Shown: positions 62,091 to 64,000 of the stretch, in pieces
Layout: each line of letters begins with the position of its first letter
Position numbering within the stretch: the stretch's first letter is position 1
Source of the DNA: Lutjanus erythropterus
Lineage: Eukaryota > Chordata > Actinopteri > Lutjaniformes > Lutjanidae
DNA: 64,000 bases
Reading direction: 5' to 3'
NCBI GenBank assembly: GCA_020091685.1
Contig: CM034604.1
Span: 8,723,682 to 8,787,681, forward strand
Translations under genes and position numbers: made by a program
Notes under the pieces: model-generated
Told to the model about the DNA's origin: nothing
What the model saw: only the letters and a program-made list of their open reading frames with translations
Databases searched by the model: none

Positions 62091-62210
62091 CAAACTTTTT
62101 CTGGCATACCTTGTTTCACTGTGTATTTCTCTCCAGGTCATCCACACACACGCCCTGCAGAAGCTCTATCGCCCTCCTGGGGGGCCCGCCCCTCAGTTTG
62201 GGAACCACTG
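62091..62210. mobile_element. Short MITE, 120 bases
   Basis: CAGTCGTTCCCAAACT at the left and AGTTTGGGAACCACTG at the right are inverted with one mismatch. The 'CAGTGGTTCCCAAAC' terminus is typical of small hAT-type elements in fish. A left end of a relative is at 27364 (CAGTGGTTTTCAAAC). Confidence 0.65.
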
Positions 62211-63062
62211 AACCAAGTTTACCTAAATATAAGAACAGCGTTGATTGGCTTTATTGATTGGCTTTATTGATGGAAGTTAATGTAATTTTATGTAAATTAG
62301 CATCACTACTGTTCATTCAATGGAGATTCTTTAAATAAACAAACAAACAAAACTGCAAAATCATAAGAACATTTCAATGCATGCATTGTATTTCACTCGT
62401 CTCTTACATACATCAGTTACATAACAGATTATATTGTCAACAGGCTGCTAGAAGACTCAATCCAGCAGCAAAAAACAACAGCATCATTCCAGTACTGTAT
62501 TACATAACTGATTTAAAACTATAATTAAAATACATAAAACAAATACACAGCAAACTGTTTACTGTAAAACAGTTTCTACTCAATCATTATTGTTTCTGCT
62601 GTAGTGTTTTAAGGGTCAAGTTAGTGATTTGTTTTTTCTTACAATTCAAGTACAGATTTGCATGCTGAACAAGATTCTTGAACTTGATCAAATTTGATAA
62701 AATCACCTTTGCTTATTTTCAAAACTACAGTCAACAACCGAGTGTGTAAGATATGTCTTACTATATGTAGAGATCCAGACGTGATGTGCGATCAGACCTC
62801 TCTACAGATGGAAAAACATATTTCAGTTCACCCAGATCAGAAAAACAAGGTCTGTAAAGGCACATCTGGCTGGCGGCCACATGTTTTCTTAAGTGTCCAT
62901 GAGCAAGACGATGAACCCGTCTGCTTTAGTGCTTCTGTTACCAGCTCTGACCCTCTGAAGAATCAGAACTCTCAGTGTGATACTACTAAAACTACGAACA
63001 GACACAGGCCTCACAGTTACACTCCCTGTGTCATGTGGACTGGATGAAAGGTCAGGAAACAA
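62211..63062. other. Intergenic or distal sccpdh 3' region
   Basis: On the minus strand AATAAA occurs at 62250-62255 and 62263-62268, possible poly(A) signals for sccpdh about 1.4 kb after its stop. The 117-codon + frame at 62694 has no homology that I recognise. Confidence 0.35.
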
Positions 63063-63610
63063 CATAGTAACAGATTACATGTAATCAGGATTACAAACTC
63101 AGATTGATTAATTTTTTTTTTTATGTAAAAATTCTGTGATTTCAGCTTTTTAAATTTGAGTTTCTTTAAGCCCCTGTGGCAGTAAAATGAATATCTTTAA
63201 AACAAGACATTTGACGACATGAGCTTGGAATTTGGGAAATACAGATCAATACTTTTTTCTAACCATTTTCAAACATTTTATGGACCAAACTAAGTGATTA
63301 ATTGAGGAAACAATCAACAGATTAATCAATATTGTTACTTGGAGCCATAATAAGAAGTGCTCTATTAACTCTAAAAACCTTATCTGACATTCAGGATTTC
63401 AACAAGTTCTCCACAAAAAAGAACGCTTTGCAAAAATGCATTTCATTTGCATTGAAAATGTTTTGAGAGTTTTTTTTGTGGCTGCACGTCATTTTTGGTT
63501 TATATATTGTCACAGTTTGATTTTGAAGTAACTCAAAAGTATTCAGATTAGAGTCATTTTTTGTAATAGATTACGTTACTAATGACAAAACTTGCCATGT
63601 AATTTGTAAT
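63063..63610. repeat. Dispersed fish repeat related to 40010-40512, in or near the sccpdh 3' region
   Basis: AGATTACATGTAATCAGGAT on the left; AGTATTCAGATTAGAGTCAT and ATTACGTTACTAATGAC on the right. It is non-coding and would fall in the sccpdh 3' UTR or just beyond. Confidence 0.4.
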
Positions 63611-63709
63611 CAGTAAACGACTACACTGTAAAGTAATGTGGGTGAACCCTGAATATAATGTAGTGGAAGTGGAGGGGGTGTGACCTCTACAGTGGTGACT
63701 GCTGAAGGG

Positions 63710-63809
63710 TTACTGGTAGTTTCTGACTGAGAACTTGATGCCGTGGTTATGGAGGCGGTCGATGAGACTGGTTTTACAGAAGGCAGCTCCTGGAGTGTAC
63801 ACACCTCCC
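63710..63809 (-). CDS. sccpdh: Saccharopine dehydrogenase-like oxidoreductase, terminal exon (partial)
   Basis: On the minus strand the acceptor TTATTGACAG (ending at 63810) is followed by one base plus 32 codons and TAA. They read GGVYTPGAAFCKTSLIDRL then HNHGIKFSVRNYQ. This matches the conserved C-terminus of SCCPDH (human ...GGVxTPGAAFSKTxLIDRLNxHGIxFSV). SCCPDH is a Rossmann-type oxidoreductase-like protein found on lipid droplets and membranes; its reaction is not established. All other exons lie beyond the right edge. The two fish paralogues cannot be told apart from this tail. Confidence 0.88.
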
Positions 63810-63810
63810 C

Positions 63811-63849
63811 TGTCAATAACAACAGACAGACAAACAATAGAGAGAGGGG

Positions 63850-63888
<39 letters not shown>

Positions 63889-64000
63889 TGGGATAATGTC
63901 TTAAAAAAAGGAGGTAGGCCGATATAGACATTACCAGACTTTACCAAATCTCCCAGTTTATGACAGAAAGGAACAAAGTAAAGGAAGCAAAAGAAAAAAC
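63811..64000 (-). other. Last intron of sccpdh (partial)
   Basis: Non-coding sequence upstream of the terminal acceptor, dominated by a GA repeat at 63838-63885 on the + strand (CT-rich on the transcribed sense). Confidence 0.6.
63838..63885. repeat. (GA)n microsatellite
   Basis: GA run in the last sccpdh intron. Confidence 0.95.

Noticed and set aside
62694..63047. 117-codon + frame with several cysteines
   Set aside because: The cysteine spacing resembles a zinc motif only loosely. It has no upstream promoter and lies antisense in the probable sccpdh 3' region.

Overview
The window is vertebrate nuclear DNA, most likely from a teleost fish. It is AT-rich and has long introns with canonical GT-AG borders, many microsatellites, decayed LINEs and many short inverted-repeat elements typical of spiny-rayed fishes. 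The coding content that can be supported is small: one complete set of coding exons for SNAP-25, one compact gene for a six-repeat MABP/beta-prism-like protein, and the last exon of an sccpdh gene running off the right edge.

Layout. 1-13781 is upstream or first-intron sequence of snap25, with two diverged tandem arrays (about 1130-2270 and 4471-5133), a MITE and a strong hairpin (11510-11596). snap25 occupies 13782 to about 39450 on the + strand. It has seven constitutive coding segments plus a duplicated fifth exon (5a at 28511-28628, 5b at 28852-28969), giving two alternative 204-residue proteins. Its introns carry several MITE-like elements and a cluster of TG repeats. 39450-46150 is non-coding, with a TTC/GAA-poor 'GGTTCTA' minisatellite and an exact 61-bp direct repeat (44657-44717 and 46031-46091). 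46150-49400 is a minus-strand patchwork of LINE fragments from at least three families. 49826-52660 is a TATA-driven gene with a non-coding first exon, an intron that carries a hAT-like insertion, and a single coding exon of 293 codons. 52680-63700 is repeat-rich with no gene I can support. 63710-63809 (minus) is the sccpdh terminal exon.

How the genes relate. SNAP-25 is the neuronal Qbc-SNARE of exocytosis. Its exon 5 choice changes the first SNARE helix end and the palmitoylated cysteine cluster. Sccpdh is a membrane/lipid-droplet oxidoreductase-like protein. The MABP-repeat protein has no assigned function that I know of. No pathway links the three; they are simply neighbours. The MABP-repeat gene is the best candidate for something under-described. 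The SNAP-25 paralogue is called snap25a from recalled fish sequences and should be confirmed by alignment.
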